Positions 24,599-33,984 are shown, counted from the first letter of the stretch. The stretch is DNA of 64,000 bases from Jiulongibacter sp966250325 (GCA_966250325.1 CBINGY010000009.1:1-64000), one strand, 5' to 3'. Program-made: numbers and translations. The notes: a model not told the origin generated them from the letters alone.

Positions 24599-26365
24599 AT
24601 GGAGCAATTACAGCAGGATATTCAGAAAGCCCTCAAAAGTTTGTTTGACCTGGAAGAAAATGTGGTGTTGCAGCCCACACGTAAAGAATTTGAAGGCAGC
24701 TACACCTACGTGGTTTTCCCTCTGGTGAAGCTGCTCAAAAAGAGCCCGGCAGATCTCGGAAATGCCATTGGAGAGTACCTGAAGAGCCACTCCGGCCTGG
24801 TTTCCGGCTACAATGTGGTACAAGGCTTTCTTAACATTTCCCTGAAAGAGACCTTCTGGTCCGATGAATTCAATCGCCTGATTTCTGATCAAAAACTGAA
24901 AGAGTCTGCAGCGAAGGGTTCTTCTTTGCTTGTGGAATACTCTTCTCCAAATACCAATAAGCCGCTCCATCTGGGACACCTGAGAAATAATTTTCTGGGG
25001 TATTCCATTGCTGAAATTCTTAAAGCAAACGGATTCAGGGTAACCAAAGCCTGCCTGGTCAATGACCGTGGAATCCATATCTGTAAGTCGATGATTGCCT
25101 ATCAGCGATTTGCCCAGTGCGAAACTCCCGGGTCTTCCGGCATAAAAGGAGATCACCTGGCAGGTAAGTACTACGTTCAGTTTGATATCGCTTACAAAGA
25201 AGAAATAAAGGCCTTAGTGGAAGCCGGTGAAACCGAAGAAGAAGCCAAAAAGAATGCTCCGCTGATGAAGGCAGCTCAGGAAATGCTCCTCAAGTGGGAA
25301 AATGGCGATGAGGAGACTGTAGAGCTCTGGAAAAAAATGAATGGCTGGGTGTATGAAGGCTTTAATGCCACGTATAAACAGATCGGAGTTGATTTTGACA
25401 AAACGTATTACGAGTCTGACACCTACCTGCTCGGTAAAGACATTGTAGAAGAAGGACTGGAAAAAGGAGTTTTCTTCAGAAAAGAAGATGGCTCGGTATG
25501 GATTGATCTAAAGGAAGAAGGACTGGACGAAAAGCTGGTATTACGAGGAGACGGAACGTCGGTGTATATAACGCAGGATCTGGGCACTACTGAACTCAAA
25601 TTTCAGGATTTCCAGGCAGAAAAATCGGTTTGGGTGGTTGGCAATGAACAGGATTACCATTTCCAGGTCTTGTTTGCTATTTTAAAGAAACTGGGAAGAC
25701 CCTACGCCAACGGATGCTATCATCTGAGCTACGGGATGGTGGACTTACCCAGCGGAAAAATGAAGTCGAGGGAAGGCACCGTAGTAGATGCCGATGACCT
25801 GGTAGCTGAAATGATAGAAACTGCCAAAGCCACCACGGAGGAGCGGGGAAAAATTGACAGTTTCAGTGCGGAAGAAAAAGAGGAGCTTTTCAGAATGCTG
25901 GCGTTAGGTGCTCTCAAATATTTCCTGCTTAAGGTAGAGCCTAAAAAAAGAATGCTGTTTAACCCGGCAGAATCCATTGATTTTCAAGGAAATACAGGAC
26001 CATTTATCCAATATACCCATGCCCGTATCCGGTCAATTTTACGGAAAGCAGAGGCAGAATCTCTATCCATTCCTGGGGAAGTTTCGGAACTAAACTATGA
26101 ATCGGTAGAAAAGGATCTGATCTATCTTCTGAGAGATTACCCCAATCAGCTCGCCAAAGCCGCTCAGGATTACGCTCCTTCTGTGATTGCCAACTATTGC
26201 TACGAGGTTGCCAAAACCTTCAATTCATTCTATGCAGAGTTTAGTGTGCTGAATGAACCCGATACGAAAAAGAGAGAATTCAGGCTGGCCCTGCTAGAGA
26301 CGGTAGCAGTAACTCTGAAAAAAGGAATGAGTTTACTGGGTATTGAGGTGCCCGAAAGAATGTAA
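24599..26365 (+). CDS. argS: Arginyl-tRNA synthetase
   Basis: Class Ia aminoacyl-tRNA synthetase that charges tRNA-Arg. It has 588 residues, the normal length. The N-terminal Arg_S additional domain spans residues 1-85. The HIGH motif is H124-L-G-H127 in NTNKPLHLGHLRNN. The KMSKS equivalent is KMKSREGTVVDADDLV at 388 onward. The C-terminal DALR anticodon-binding domain includes NTGPFIQYTHARIRSILRKA and closes with KKGMSLLGIEVPERM. The frame is open 38 codons upstream, but the family N terminus MEQLQQDIQKAL and the -7 box fix the start at 24599. The convergent lipoprotein gene ends two bases away. Confidence 0.97.
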   Translation: MEQLQQDIQKALKSLFDLEENVVLQPTRKEFEGSYTYVVFPLVKLLKKSPADLGNAIGEYLKSHSGLVSGYNVVQGFLNISLKETFWSDEFNRLISDQKLKESAAKGSSLLVEYSSPNTNKPLHLGHLRNNFLGYSIAEILKANGFRVTKACLVNDRGIHICKSMIAYQRFAQCETPGSSGIKGDHLAGKYYVQFDIAYKEEIKALVEAGETEEEAKKNAPLMKAAQEMLLKWENGDEETVELWKKMNGWVYEGFNATYKQIGVDFDKTYYESDTYLLGKDIVEEGLEKGVFFRKEDGSVWIDLKEEGLDEKLVLRGDGTSVYITQDLGTTELKFQDFQAEKSVWVVGNEQDYHFQVLFAILKKLGRPYANGCYHLSYGMVDLPSGKMKSREGTVVDADDLVAEMIETAKATTEERGKIDSFSAEEKEELFRMLALGALKYFLLKVEPKKRMLFNPAESIDFQGNTGPFIQYTHARIRSILRKAEAESLSIPGEVSELNYESVEKDLIYLLRDYPNQLAKAAQDYAPSVIANYCYEVAKTFNSFYAEFSVLNEPDTKKREFRLALLETVAVTLKKGMSLLGIEVPERM

Positions 26366-26367
26366 TC

Positions 26368-26880
26368 CTACTGAATCAGTTTCCTGAAAATGTATTGAAT
26401 CTGAAGACCTTCTGCTTTCTGAACTTTCTCGCGGGTGATAACGCCATCGAGCAGGTAGGTGGCATCTGTAATCACCTGTTTTTGCCAGCTTTCGGTGGTG
26501 TAGCTTCCTCCCGCCGGGCGTATCTCTGGTGTAATAGCTCGAAGTTGATTCGCATTTAGCTGTAAAAAGAACTGTCTGGGATACACATAGAAGCCGGTAA
26601 CCGTGATCAGGTTTCCCGAATTGTCAAAAACATATTTTTGGCTGTATCGGGCAGAAGAAAAGTATTCCTCCAGAGTGAGGTCGGCGTTCAGTACCCATTT
26701 CAGTTGATTAAGTCCCATCTCGCTCATTTTACGGTCAGAGGCCTTGTGGGACTCGCCGTTGACCAGCACATTCACCCGTTCAATTTTCCAGGAACCGATC
26801 AGCTGCGTCTGCTCTTCTGGACTCAGATCTTCACATGATATGAAGAGACCAGAAAGGAAAAGAAAAATTAGGTAACGCAT
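26368..26880 (-). CDS. Lipocalin-like lipoprotein, hypothetical
   Basis: A 170-residue lipoprotein: MRYLIFLFLSGLFISC ends in a lipobox cysteine. The mature part begins EEQTQLIGSWKIERVNV, the LxGxWK opening of lipocalin-like DUF families in Bacteroidota, and the rest is beta-rich (WVLNADLTLEEYF, YVFDNSGNLITVTGFYVY). Ligand unknown. The frame is open 48 codons upstream, but those codons overlap the HDAC-like gene end and lack a signal. Convergent with argS. Confidence 0.75.
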   Translation of the reverse strand: MRYLIFLFLSGLFISCEDLSPEEQTQLIGSWKIERVNVLVNGESHKASDRKMSEMGLNQLKWVLNADLTLEEYFSSARYSQKYVFDNSGNLITVTGFYVYPRQFFLQLNANQLRAITPEIRPAGGSYTTESWQKQVITDATYLLDGVITREKVQKAEGLQIQYIFRKLIQ

Positions 26881-26941
26881 AACTTGGGATACTTTACTTG
26901 TAGTCAGATTATTCCTCCAAGAAAAGTGCCATTTTGACGCT

Positions 26942-27844
26942 TCATTCAAAAATTTCTTTGGCCAGTCTGAAAGTAGTGCAATGAGCATCCACAATCGTGG
27001 CAATTCTGGGAGCATAACCTCCACCCATGGTGATTACCAGCGGAATATCGTACTGGCGGGCACAGCTGATAACCAGACGGTCGCGTTCCCTGCACCCCTC
27101 TGCAGAAACGCTTAGTTTTCCAAGCTTATCACCGGCAAGAATATCGACTCCGGCCACATAAAAGAGAAAATCAGGACGTACCAGCTGTATCAAATCTTTG
27201 AGCGTATCCTTCAGAATTGAAAGGTAAGTGGCATCCGTGGTGCCTGTAGGGAGCTCAATATCCAGATCAGACTTCTCTTTATGGTGCGGGTAATTGTCTT
27301 TGCCATGCATAGAAAACGTGAAAACTGAGGGTTCATCGGTAAAAATCTGTGCCGTACCATTTCCCTGATGCACATCCAGATCGATGACCAGAATCTTGCC
27401 GGCCTTTCCGCTATCGAGGAGATACCTGGCTGCCACAGCTACATCATTCAGAAGGCAGAAACCTTCACCGTGATCGGAAAAGGCATGGTGCGTGCCACCG
27501 GCCACATTGAGCGAAATGCCATGTTGCAAAGCAAAATCACCACATTGAACGGTTCCCTGTGTAATGATAAACTCTCTCTCCACCAACCTTTGCGTAACAG
27601 GAAAGCCGATTCTCCGCTGATCCTTTGCCGAAACGGTTAGTTCCTTTAAAGAACGGATATACGTGGCATCATGAACTTTGAGGGCATACTCTTCTGATAA
27701 CACTCCCGGTTCAAAAAAATCGGTTTGACTATAACTGCCCTCATAGATTAGCTGTTCAGGTATAAGCTCATATTTGATCATCGGAAATCGATGACCTTCG
27801 GGCAATGGATGGCAGTAAAGGGGATGAAAAGCTACTTTTATCAA
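26942..27844 (-). CDS. Histone-deacetylase superfamily protein (AcuC-like)
   Basis: A zinc-dependent deacetylase of 300 residues. The catalytic dyad His119-His120 is in AGGTHHAF. Zinc ligands are Asp157 and His159 in DLDVHQGNG, and Asp239 in AGDKLG. The C-terminal GGGYAP supplies the usual glycine loop. The set is complete. Bacterial members deacetylate proteins such as acetyl-CoA synthetase (AcuC), acetylpolyamines or small metabolites; the substrate is not evident. The conserved N terminus IKVAFHPLYCHPLPEGHRFP requires initiation at TTG 27844, an uncommon start. Divergent from the chitinase gene with 58 bp between the starts. Confidence 0.9.
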   Translation of the reverse strand: MIKVAFHPLYCHPLPEGHRFPMIKYELIPEQLIYEGSYSQTDFFEPGVLSEEYALKVHDATYIRSLKELTVSAKDQRRIGFPVTQRLVEREFIITQGTVQCGDFALQHGISLNVAGGTHHAFSDHGEGFCLLNDVAVAARYLLDSGKAGKILVIDLDVHQGNGTAQIFTDEPSVFTFSMHGKDNYPHHKEKSDLDIELPTGTTDATYLSILKDTLKDLIQLVRPDFLFYVAGVDILAGDKLGKLSVSAEGCRERDRLVISCARQYDIPLVITMGGGYAPRIATIVDAHCTTFRLAKEIFE

Positions 27845-27902
27845 AGCTATGCTGGGGCTTCGGGCTATTTGAATTAACTTAGAAACTCACTAAAGAATTC
27901 AA

Positions 27903-28874
27903 ATGAACCGTCAATTAACTTCATTACTTAGCATTCTACTTTTTATTCTGATGCCTCTGGTCAAACTTTCTGCCCAGCAGGAATTTAAGGTAATTGCGTA
28001 TTGCGTTCCGCGTACGCCCATTGAAGAAATTCCGTTTAAGTACCTTACTCACATTAATTATTCCTTTGCCATCCCGGCAAAAACGGGCGATACACTTATT
28101 CCGATCAGTGATGATTCTTATCTGAAAAGTCTGGTGGAGCAATCTCACAAAAACGGAGTAAAAGTGTTCCTTTCCATCGGAGGATGGGGAATTGGTGATG
28201 GTGGAGGAGATGATACACGTTTCCACAAAATGTCTGAATCCCCCGCAGGCCGGGAGCGTTTTATCAACAGCACCATGACCATGGTGAACAAGTATGGGCT
28301 TGACGGGGTAGATCTGGACTGGGAGTACCCCGACCCCAATCACCAATCTGCAGAGGATTATGTAACACTTTGCAAAGACCTTTATACCAGACTACACGCT
28401 CAGAACAAACAACTTACTGCTGCGGTGGTTTCTGCCGGTGATCAGGCGTATGGAATCAAAGAGGAAGTTTATCCGTATATGGACTGGCTGAATATTATGG
28501 TCTATGACGGAGATTATGGTCCGCAGGAAATACGCCATCATTCACCCTATTCTATGGCCGTAAGATGCGTGGATTTCTGGCTGAATGAGCGTCATTTACC
28601 TTCAGAAAAATGTATTTTAGGTTTGCCATTTTATGCCAAAAAAGGGCATGGCAACTTCGGCTACTCGTATAAACAATTACTTGCAGAGGGAGCCAGTCAT
28701 TATGACGATTACTGGAACGGACACTATTACAACGGAACCATCACAATTGCCAATAAAACCAGACTGGCCAAAGATAAAAATCTGGGAGGAGTGATGGTTT
28801 GGGAAATGAGTCACGATACCACAGATGAATTCTCACTATTCAAAACCATTTTTGAAACAGCCCATCCCAGGTAA
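27903..28874 (+). CDS. Secreted GH18 chitinase-type glycoside hydrolase
   Basis: A 323-residue glycoside hydrolase family 18 enzyme with a signal peptide ending VKLSAQ. TIM-barrel signatures are all present: INYSFA, FLSIGGWG on strand 3, the catalytic DGVDLDWEYP on strand 4 with Asp134, Asp137, Asp139 and acid Glu141, NIMVYDGDYG on strand 6, and GGVMVWEMSHD on strand 8. There is no chitin-binding module, so it is a minimal catalytic domain acting outside the cytoplasm on chitin or peptidoglycan-like beta-1,4-GlcNAc polymers. It lies upstream of a lipocalin-like lipoprotein and a YdjC-type deacetylase on the same strand, a combination that fits chito-oligosaccharide processing. Confidence 0.92.
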   Translation: MNRQLTSLLSILLFILMPLVKLSAQQEFKVIAYCVPRTPIEEIPFKYLTHINYSFAIPAKTGDTLIPISDDSYLKSLVEQSHKNGVKVFLSIGGWGIGDGGGDDTRFHKMSESPAGRERFINSTMTMVNKYGLDGVDLDWEYPDPNHQSAEDYVTLCKDLYTRLHAQNKQLTAAVVSAGDQAYGIKEEVYPYMDWLNIMVYDGDYGPQEIRHHSPYSMAVRCVDFWLNERHLPSEKCILGLPFYAKKGHGNFGYSYKQLLAEGASHYDDYWNGHYYNGTITIANKTRLAKDKNLGGVMVWEMSHDTTDEFSLFKTIFETAHPR

Positions 28875-28957
28875 GTACCTTCAACAAATTGCTGACTGAA
28901 AGTAATAAATGACTGTACTTTTTCAAGAAAGGAACAGAATCAGCGTTTTAGCAGAGA

Positions 28958-28965
28958 TATATTTA
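28958..28965 (+). promoter_or_regulatory. -7-like box of the lipocalin-like lipoprotein
   Basis: TATATTTA, one base off TAnnTTTG, 24 bases before ATG 28990. Confidence 0.3.
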
Positions 28966-28989
28966 ACAGATTTTAAAAAAACTATAGAT

Positions 28990-29448
28990 ATGATGAAAGC
29001 GAAATTGCTTCCCTTTTTATTTCTTATTGTGCTTTTTTCCTGTAAAGACAAAGAGCCTGCAGAGCCAAAAGACCAGATAGAAGGCACCTGGAAAATTCAG
29101 AACCTGGTATTGAAAGATGCGGATGGTGTAGAGACCGATTTCTGGGTTTTTGCTCAGTTACTTTATCCGTGCGTAACTGAAATCCGTTACAGTTTTGATG
29201 GAGGAGAATTTAAATCAACTGCTCCCACCGGCTGTGCCACCGAAGCTGCAGAGACATTGGGAGCTATTGGCATACTTTTTCAGTCAAACACAGGAACCTA
29301 TACCCTGGATCAGTCGACACTTGCCGTGAATATTAACGGCAGTGTGTTACCCGCAAGTATTTCGTTTGATGCCAATACGGCGACCATTGTTACCGTAGAT
29401 CCCAGCGATCTTTCTACCCAGATACGAATTGTTTTCGTAAAGGCCTGA
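28990..29448 (+). CDS. Lipocalin-like lipoprotein, hypothetical
   Basis: A 152-residue lipoprotein: MMKAKLLPFLFLIVLFSC then KDKEPAEPKDQIEGTWKI, a lipobox cysteine followed by the typical short acidic linker and the EGTWKI lipocalin-like opening. Beta-rich to the end (TGTYTLDQSTLAVNINGS). Two internal cysteines (YPCVTE, TGCATE) could form a disulfide. Start chosen at ATG 28990 because of the lipobox; the frame is open 27 codons upstream without a signal. Ligand unknown. Confidence 0.7.
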   Translation: MMKAKLLPFLFLIVLFSCKDKEPAEPKDQIEGTWKIQNLVLKDADGVETDFWVFAQLLYPCVTEIRYSFDGGEFKSTAPTGCATEAAETLGAIGILFQSNTGTYTLDQSTLAVNINGSVLPASISFDANTATIVTVDPSDLSTQIRIVFVKA

Positions 29449-29472
29449 TAGGAACTTCCGGAAGAGAATTCT

Positions 29473-29480
29473 TACATTTG
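29473..29480 (+). promoter_or_regulatory. -7 box of the YdjC-type deacetylase gene
   Basis: TACATTTG, exact TAnnTTTG match, 21 bases before ATG 29502. It may also serve the overlapping response-regulator gene. Confidence 0.45.
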
Positions 29481-29501
29481 GAGATATCGAAACCCTATCC
29501 C

Positions 29502-30482
29502 ATGAGAATTCTCTTCCTTTTTTTACTGGTTTTTCCCTCTTCATTGGCCTTTGGTCAAACCTATGCCGAGCTCCTCGGTTATCCCAAAGATTCCAAAGTC
29601 CTTATTCTGCACATTGATGATGTGGGCATGAGTTACGACTCCAATCTGGGAGCCATAAAAGCCATGGAAGATGGGGTGGCAAACAGCCTGAGTATGATGA
29701 TGCCCTGTGGCTGGATTCCTGGTTTTTTCGATTATCTTAAAGCTCACCCGGATACTGATGCGGGTCTGCATCTTACACTAACTTCTGAATGGGATCATTA
29801 CCGATGGGGACCGCTAAGCGGAAAGCCTGCAGTGCCCGGTCTGGTTGATGTTCAGGGAGCTATGTGGCCCTCGGTAGAGGAAACGGCCACTCATGCCTGT
29901 GCTGATGAAATAGAACAGGAAATACGAGCTCAACTTGACCGCAGTCGTACCATGGGCTGGGAGCCCACCCACCTCGACAGTCACATGGGTACCCTTTTTG
30001 CCCGGGCAGATTATCTGGAACGTTACCTGAAAGTAGGCATAGAAGAGAATATCCCTGTGATGTTTCCCGGTGGACATAACACGCTTATCATGGAAACAGT
30101 AAAAAGTACCGGACTGACTTTAGATATGACTACGGCCCTTGGTAAAAAACTTTGGAACGCCGGTTTACCTGTACTTGATGACCTTCACAATATATCCTAC
30201 GCCTGGACAGGCGAAAAAGGATTTACAGACAAAGAACTGCAGGCCTATAAAACCGAAAACTACATCAAAACCATTGAAGCCCTAAAACCAGGGTTAACCA
30301 TGGTCATCATGCATTGCACCTGGCCTACCGAGGTTTTTGAACATATCTCAGGCTCAGGTCAAACCCGAAAAGGCGATATGCTGGCAATGACCGATCCGGC
30401 TTTGAAGAAATACCTCAGCGAAAACAAGATTATATTAACCACCTGGAGAGAAGTAAAGAAAAGAAGAGACAGCCTGAAATGA
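29502..30482 (+). CDS. Secreted YdjC/ChbG-family carbohydrate deacetylase
   Basis: A 326-residue protein with signal peptide MRILFLFLLVFPSSLAFGQ. YdjC-fold metal-binding motifs are present: LHIDDVGMS (His37, Asp39, Asp40), AGLHLTLTSEW, and THLDSHMG with the histidine pair. E. coli ChbG of this family removes one acetyl group from chito-oligosaccharides. Export in this organism implies action in the periplasm, on products such as those of the neighbouring chitinase. The gene overlaps the downstream response-regulator gene by four bases (ATGA), so translation is coupled. Start set by the signal peptide and the -7 box. Confidence 0.87.
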   Translation: MRILFLFLLVFPSSLAFGQTYAELLGYPKDSKVLILHIDDVGMSYDSNLGAIKAMEDGVANSLSMMMPCGWIPGFFDYLKAHPDTDAGLHLTLTSEWDHYRWGPLSGKPAVPGLVDVQGAMWPSVEETATHACADEIEQEIRAQLDRSRTMGWEPTHLDSHMGTLFARADYLERYLKVGIEENIPVMFPGGHNTLIMETVKSTGLTLDMTTALGKKLWNAGLPVLDDLHNISYAWTGEKGFTDKELQAYKTENYIKTIEALKPGLTMVIMHCTWPTEVFEHISGSGQTRKGDMLAMTDPALKKYLSENKIILTTWREVKKRRDSLK

Positions 30483-31225
30483 TACGAACCGTTCTGATTG
30501 ACGACGAAAGGCACTGCAATGAAACTCTGGCCTATTTCCTTCAGAAGTCTGGGGAAGAGATTAACCTGCTGGGAACATTTGAGGACCCTTTGAAAGCATT
30601 TAACTTCCTTAGTCATCAGGAGATTGACTTGTTATTTCTCGATATTCAAATGCCCGTACTCAATGGCTTTGATCTTCTCAATAAGCTTTCTCCTGTTGAT
30701 TTTAAAGTGGTGTTTGTTACGGCCTTTGATCACTACGCCATAAAAGCGATTAAATATGCTGCACTCGATTATATTCAGAAACCGGTAGACCCGGAAGATC
30801 TTAAAGCAGTACTGACCGAAATCAAGGAGAAAAAGAAACGCGAACTGCAAGCCCGATTCTTTGATGACCTGAAAGAAATTATCGGAGAAAGACCCAAAAA
30901 CCTGGAGAGAGTCTGTCTGCCAACGGCCACCGGATATGTCTTTATTCATCTTCAGGAAATTTTGTGGATAGAAGCCAGCGGGAATTACTCTACCATAAAA
31001 TGCTCCGATGCCAAAGAATACGTGAGCAGCAAAAGCCTGAAAGTATTGCTGGAAACCCTGGACGATCCCCGCTTTATTCGTGTCCACAATTCATTCGCAG
31101 TAAACAAAGACGCCGTAAAATCTCTGGTAAAGGCAGATGGCGGATACCTGATCATGAACGATGGTCGAAACATTCCCCTTTCGCGAACCAGAAAAGACAA
31201 TCTTCTTGATGACCTCATCTCCTGA
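30479..31225 (+). CDS. Response regulator with REC and LytTR DNA-binding domains
   Basis: A 248-residue two-component regulator. The receiver domain spans residues 1-120, with the acidic pair D8-D9 (VLIDDE), phospho-acceptor Asp55 in FLDIQMPVLNG, and Lys in IQKPVDPEDL. The LytTR domain covers 140-245: LQEILWIEASGNYSTIKC and FIRVHNSFAVNKDAVKSL. LytTR proteins bind paired direct repeats spaced 12-13 bp apart. The gene is fused translationally to the deacetylase gene (4-bp overlap), and the cognate LytS-type kinase is 72 bp downstream. Confidence 0.95.
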   Translation: MIRTVLIDDERHCNETLAYFLQKSGEEINLLGTFEDPLKAFNFLSHQEIDLLFLDIQMPVLNGFDLLNKLSPVDFKVVFVTAFDHYAIKAIKYAALDYIQKPVDPEDLKAVLTEIKEKKKRELQARFFDDLKEIIGERPKNLERVCLPTATGYVFIHLQEILWIEASGNYSTIKCSDAKEYVSSKSLKVLLETLDDPRFIRVHNSFAVNKDAVKSLVKADGGYLIMNDGRNIPLSRTRKDNLLDDLIS

Positions 31226-31297
31226 GAAGATACTTGTTTGTTATGTATCAACTATAAAATAAAGCCTTTCAAACCCTGGAACTACCCACCTTGAAAC

Positions 31298-33211
31298 ATG
31301 AAAAGTACAAGAGCCATACTTCTTATCGTTCAGCTCTTCATAGCCGTTTCAGTTACTGCCACGCCACCAGATACCCTTCATTTTACTGAGGATTATTCCA
31401 ATCAGAATTTGAGAAACAAAGGACATTATCTTTTAACCAATCATGGAGAAACCTTTCAGGAAATACGGACGAAAAGTCTGGAAAACTGGAAGCCTTTTAA
31501 TTCAAATGTAAAAACCGGTAGCGGACAAACCCTCTGGATTCATTTTTTTATTAAAAACAAGAATCCGGTAGACTCCCTCCTCTTTTTTACGAGAAACAGC
31601 CTTGATAAGGCCCTATTTTATGTAATTGACAGAAATAAAATCTCCATACAGGAGAGTGGAGCCCTGGTAAAAAGACGGCATTTTGACCTGGAAGAGGGTA
31701 TCGGTTATGTCAATTATCCGTTTCCCTACAAAAGTACCAGGGAAATTTTTATAGAAATCCCACCGGTGGCCGGAGCCTTTCCATTTGCCCGGATAATGCC
31801 AATAAAGCCTGTTGAAACCGCAATTACATTCGGAAATAATACCAAAAAGGAACATTACCTTACCCGATACTTTCAATTTCAAACCTATGAAATTCAGATA
31901 AGAAACCTGTACCAGGGAGCCCTTTTACTGGTAAGTCTTGTAAGCCTGTTCTTTTTGATACAAAATGGTGGTGACCGCGTCTACCTGTATTATTTTCTGT
32001 ATGTTAACAGTGCTTTGTTCTATTCTTTACTTCAAAGCAGAGGCTATACCTACATCGGGCAGTTTTTTCAGGAATGGCCCTATTTCAAAAAATATGGAAA
32101 CGAAATCTTCCTCTGGACAGGAATAGCCGGATACGTGGGCTTTTCGTCGCATCTGCTCGATTTACCCAGTCAAAAACCAGCCATTTACCAAAAACTACGA
32201 AAAATAATGGCTGGCGGTATTTGCTTCGCACTAATCTACTACCTCTATCAGTGGGCTCACAATGACAATTTTTTCAGAGAATGGGTAAAAGTGTACACGC
32301 GTATTCCTTTGCTTCTCTTCTATTTCTGGTTTTTCTGGTACCTGTTCAGGTATATCAAATCGCCCTTACTGAAATATATTTTTATGGGTAATCTGCTTCT
32401 CGTGATACTCGCCTGTGTAGCGTGGGTAAAAGATGTGCAGCACGGCCCTGCCTGGCCAGGAATTTTAAACAACCTTTTCACACTCCCTCTCGCTGTTTTA
32501 TCAGAGGTGGTGGTATTCAGTTTTGCTTTAGTAACTAAGCAAAAAATAAGCGACCGGGAGAAAAACGACATGGAAAAACGTGTCGCAGAAACCGAAATGC
32601 TCGCTCTTCGAAGCCAGATGAATCCACACTTTATATTCAACAGCCTGAGCAGCATCAGAAATCTGGTCATAAAAAATGAGAGAGAAAAGGCCATTGAATA
32701 CCTTTCAAGATTTTCAAAACTGGTGAGGCTTATCCTGCAGCAAACCCGCCGACAAAAAATCACCCTGGAAGAAGAACTGGAATTGCTTCGACTTTATGTA
32801 CAATCGGAGTCTGATCGTCTGGATGGTCCTATTGAATTTGAAATCATAACCGATAAAGAGATCGCTACGGATGAAATCCTTTTCCCTCCTATGATCTTAC
32901 AACCCGCAGCCGAAAATGCCATCTGGCATGGGCTGCAGCCCTCTGGTCGAGCTGACAAAAAAATTCTTCTTACGCTGAGGCAGGTCAACGAAACACACCT
33001 TCGTATAAGCCTGATTGACAATGGAATAGGACGAAAAAAAGCCAACGAGCTAAAATCAAAGGAGAACTATGAGCGGGTTTCACTGGGTTATGAAATTACT
33101 CTTCGAAGACTGGAATTATTCAACAGTACGAACCGTGAACAAATACATTTAGAGATTATCGACCTACCCGATGAGAGCGGAACTGAAGTGGTTTTTGATT
33201 ATTTTACTTAA
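31298..33211 (+). CDS. 7TMR-DISM sensor histidine kinase (LytS-like, His_kinase/HATPase)
   Basis: A 637-residue membrane sensor kinase. After a signal peptide (to about residue 22) comes a periplasmic 7TMR-DISMED2-type beta domain, residues 25-190, a fold related to carbohydrate-binding modules. About seven hydrophobic helices follow at 200-420, then a short coiled coil. The His_kinase domain has phospho-acceptor His444 in RSQMNPHFIFNSL. The HATPase_c domain has PPMILQPAAENAIWHG and LIDNGIGRKKA. Partner of the preceding LytTR regulator. The carbohydrate-binding-like sensor and the chitinase/deacetylase neighbours suggest sugar sensing, which is an inference. The 3' end overlaps the convergent methyltransferase gene by four bases. 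Confidence 0.93.
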   Translation: MKSTRAILLIVQLFIAVSVTATPPDTLHFTEDYSNQNLRNKGHYLLTNHGETFQEIRTKSLENWKPFNSNVKTGSGQTLWIHFFIKNKNPVDSLLFFTRNSLDKALFYVIDRNKISIQESGALVKRRHFDLEEGIGYVNYPFPYKSTREIFIEIPPVAGAFPFARIMPIKPVETAITFGNNTKKEHYLTRYFQFQTYEIQIRNLYQGALLLVSLVSLFFLIQNGGDRVYLYYFLYVNSALFYSLLQSRGYTYIGQFFQEWPYFKKYGNEIFLWTGIAGYVGFSSHLLDLPSQKPAIYQKLRKIMAGGICFALIYYLYQWAHNDNFFREWVKVYTRIPLLLFYFWFFWYLFRYIKSPLLKYIFMGNLLLVILACVAWVKDVQHGPAWPGILNNLFTLPLAVLSEVVVFSFALVTKQKISDREKNDMEKRVAETEMLALRSQMNPHFIFNSLSSIRNLVIKNEREKAIEYLSRFSKLVRLILQQTRRQKITLEEELELLRLYVQSESDRLDGPIEFEIITDKEIATDEILFPPMILQPAAENAIWHGLQPSGRADKKILLTLRQVNETHLRISLIDNGIGRKKANELKSKENYERVSLGYEITLRRLELFNSTNREQIHLEIIDLPDESGTEVVFDYFT

Positions 33212-33948
33212 CGCCCATGACGCATAAAAGGAGCTTCTTTTAATGCTTTAAACACCACGTAAAAGGCCAGACTTCCCAGAAAAATCCAGAACCATATGTT
33301 CTTTTGAAACTGAAGATCACCCGTAATAACCCAGGTCCTGATCAAATCAAAAATCCAGAAAAGTCCGGCTAACGCCGTAATGCCATTTTTCTCTTTCTTT
33401 AATACTTTTTTCAAACTGAATGGATAGCGTGGCTTAAGCGGCGTTTTCAATGCAGGAATAAAGGCAGGTTTATCTGCAGCCCATTCCAAATATTTCCCAC
33501 CGAACTTATCACGTAAAAAGGCCTCTTCGGCAAACATAATACGCTCATAATAAATCCAGTAAATAAATGTAAATGCAAGAATGAACCAGATATTCCCCAC
33601 GAGCATACCTACTCCAAGCCACATAAAGAAATTTCCCAGATAAAGCGGATGACGCACCACTGAGTAAATGCCGGTTTCATTGAGCTCATCGGCCACTTGG
33701 CCCTCAGAAGTGTTTCTGCCAGACGTATTTCTGGGAGTGAAACCGACTGTTACTACGCGGATCAAAAGCCCCAGAACACCCACTGCCAGAGAGAAAAACC
33801 AGTAGGTATCGTTTTGGATAAGCTGATTACCTGAGCGTACTTCGGCCACATAGGCCAGTAGACTTACCAGCAAAAAAAGTAAAGGAAAATAACTTCTGTT
33901 TCTGAAAAGGAAATCACCCTGTGACCGCAATTCTTCCTGAAGAGCCAT
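33208..33948 (-). CDS. Isoprenylcysteine/phospholipid methyltransferase-like membrane protein
   Basis: A 246-residue membrane protein of the ICMT/PEMT fold. The SAM-binding hallmark is GIYSVVRHPLYLGNFFMWLG, and the conserved tail block is YERIMFAEEAFLRDKFGGKYLEW followed by PAFIP, both characteristic of the family. Four to five helices in the first 150 residues and two more near the C terminus. Bacterial members methylate lipids or small molecules; the substrate is not shown. It ends four bases inside the convergent kinase gene and starts 36 bp after the DUF4230 gene on the same strand. Confidence 0.87.
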   Translation of the reverse strand: MALQEELRSQGDFLFRNRSYFPLLFLLVSLLAYVAEVRSGNQLIQNDTYWFFSLAVGVLGLLIRVVTVGFTPRNTSGRNTSEGQVADELNETGIYSVVRHPLYLGNFFMWLGVGMLVGNIWFILAFTFIYWIYYERIMFAEEAFLRDKFGGKYLEWAADKPAFIPALKTPLKPRYPFSLKKVLKKEKNGITALAGLFWIFDLIRTWVITGDLQFQKNIWFWIFLGSLAFYVVFKALKEAPFMRHGR

Positions 33949-33984
33949 TCAATATCTTTAAAAATTGGCCACAAAGGTAGTCCT

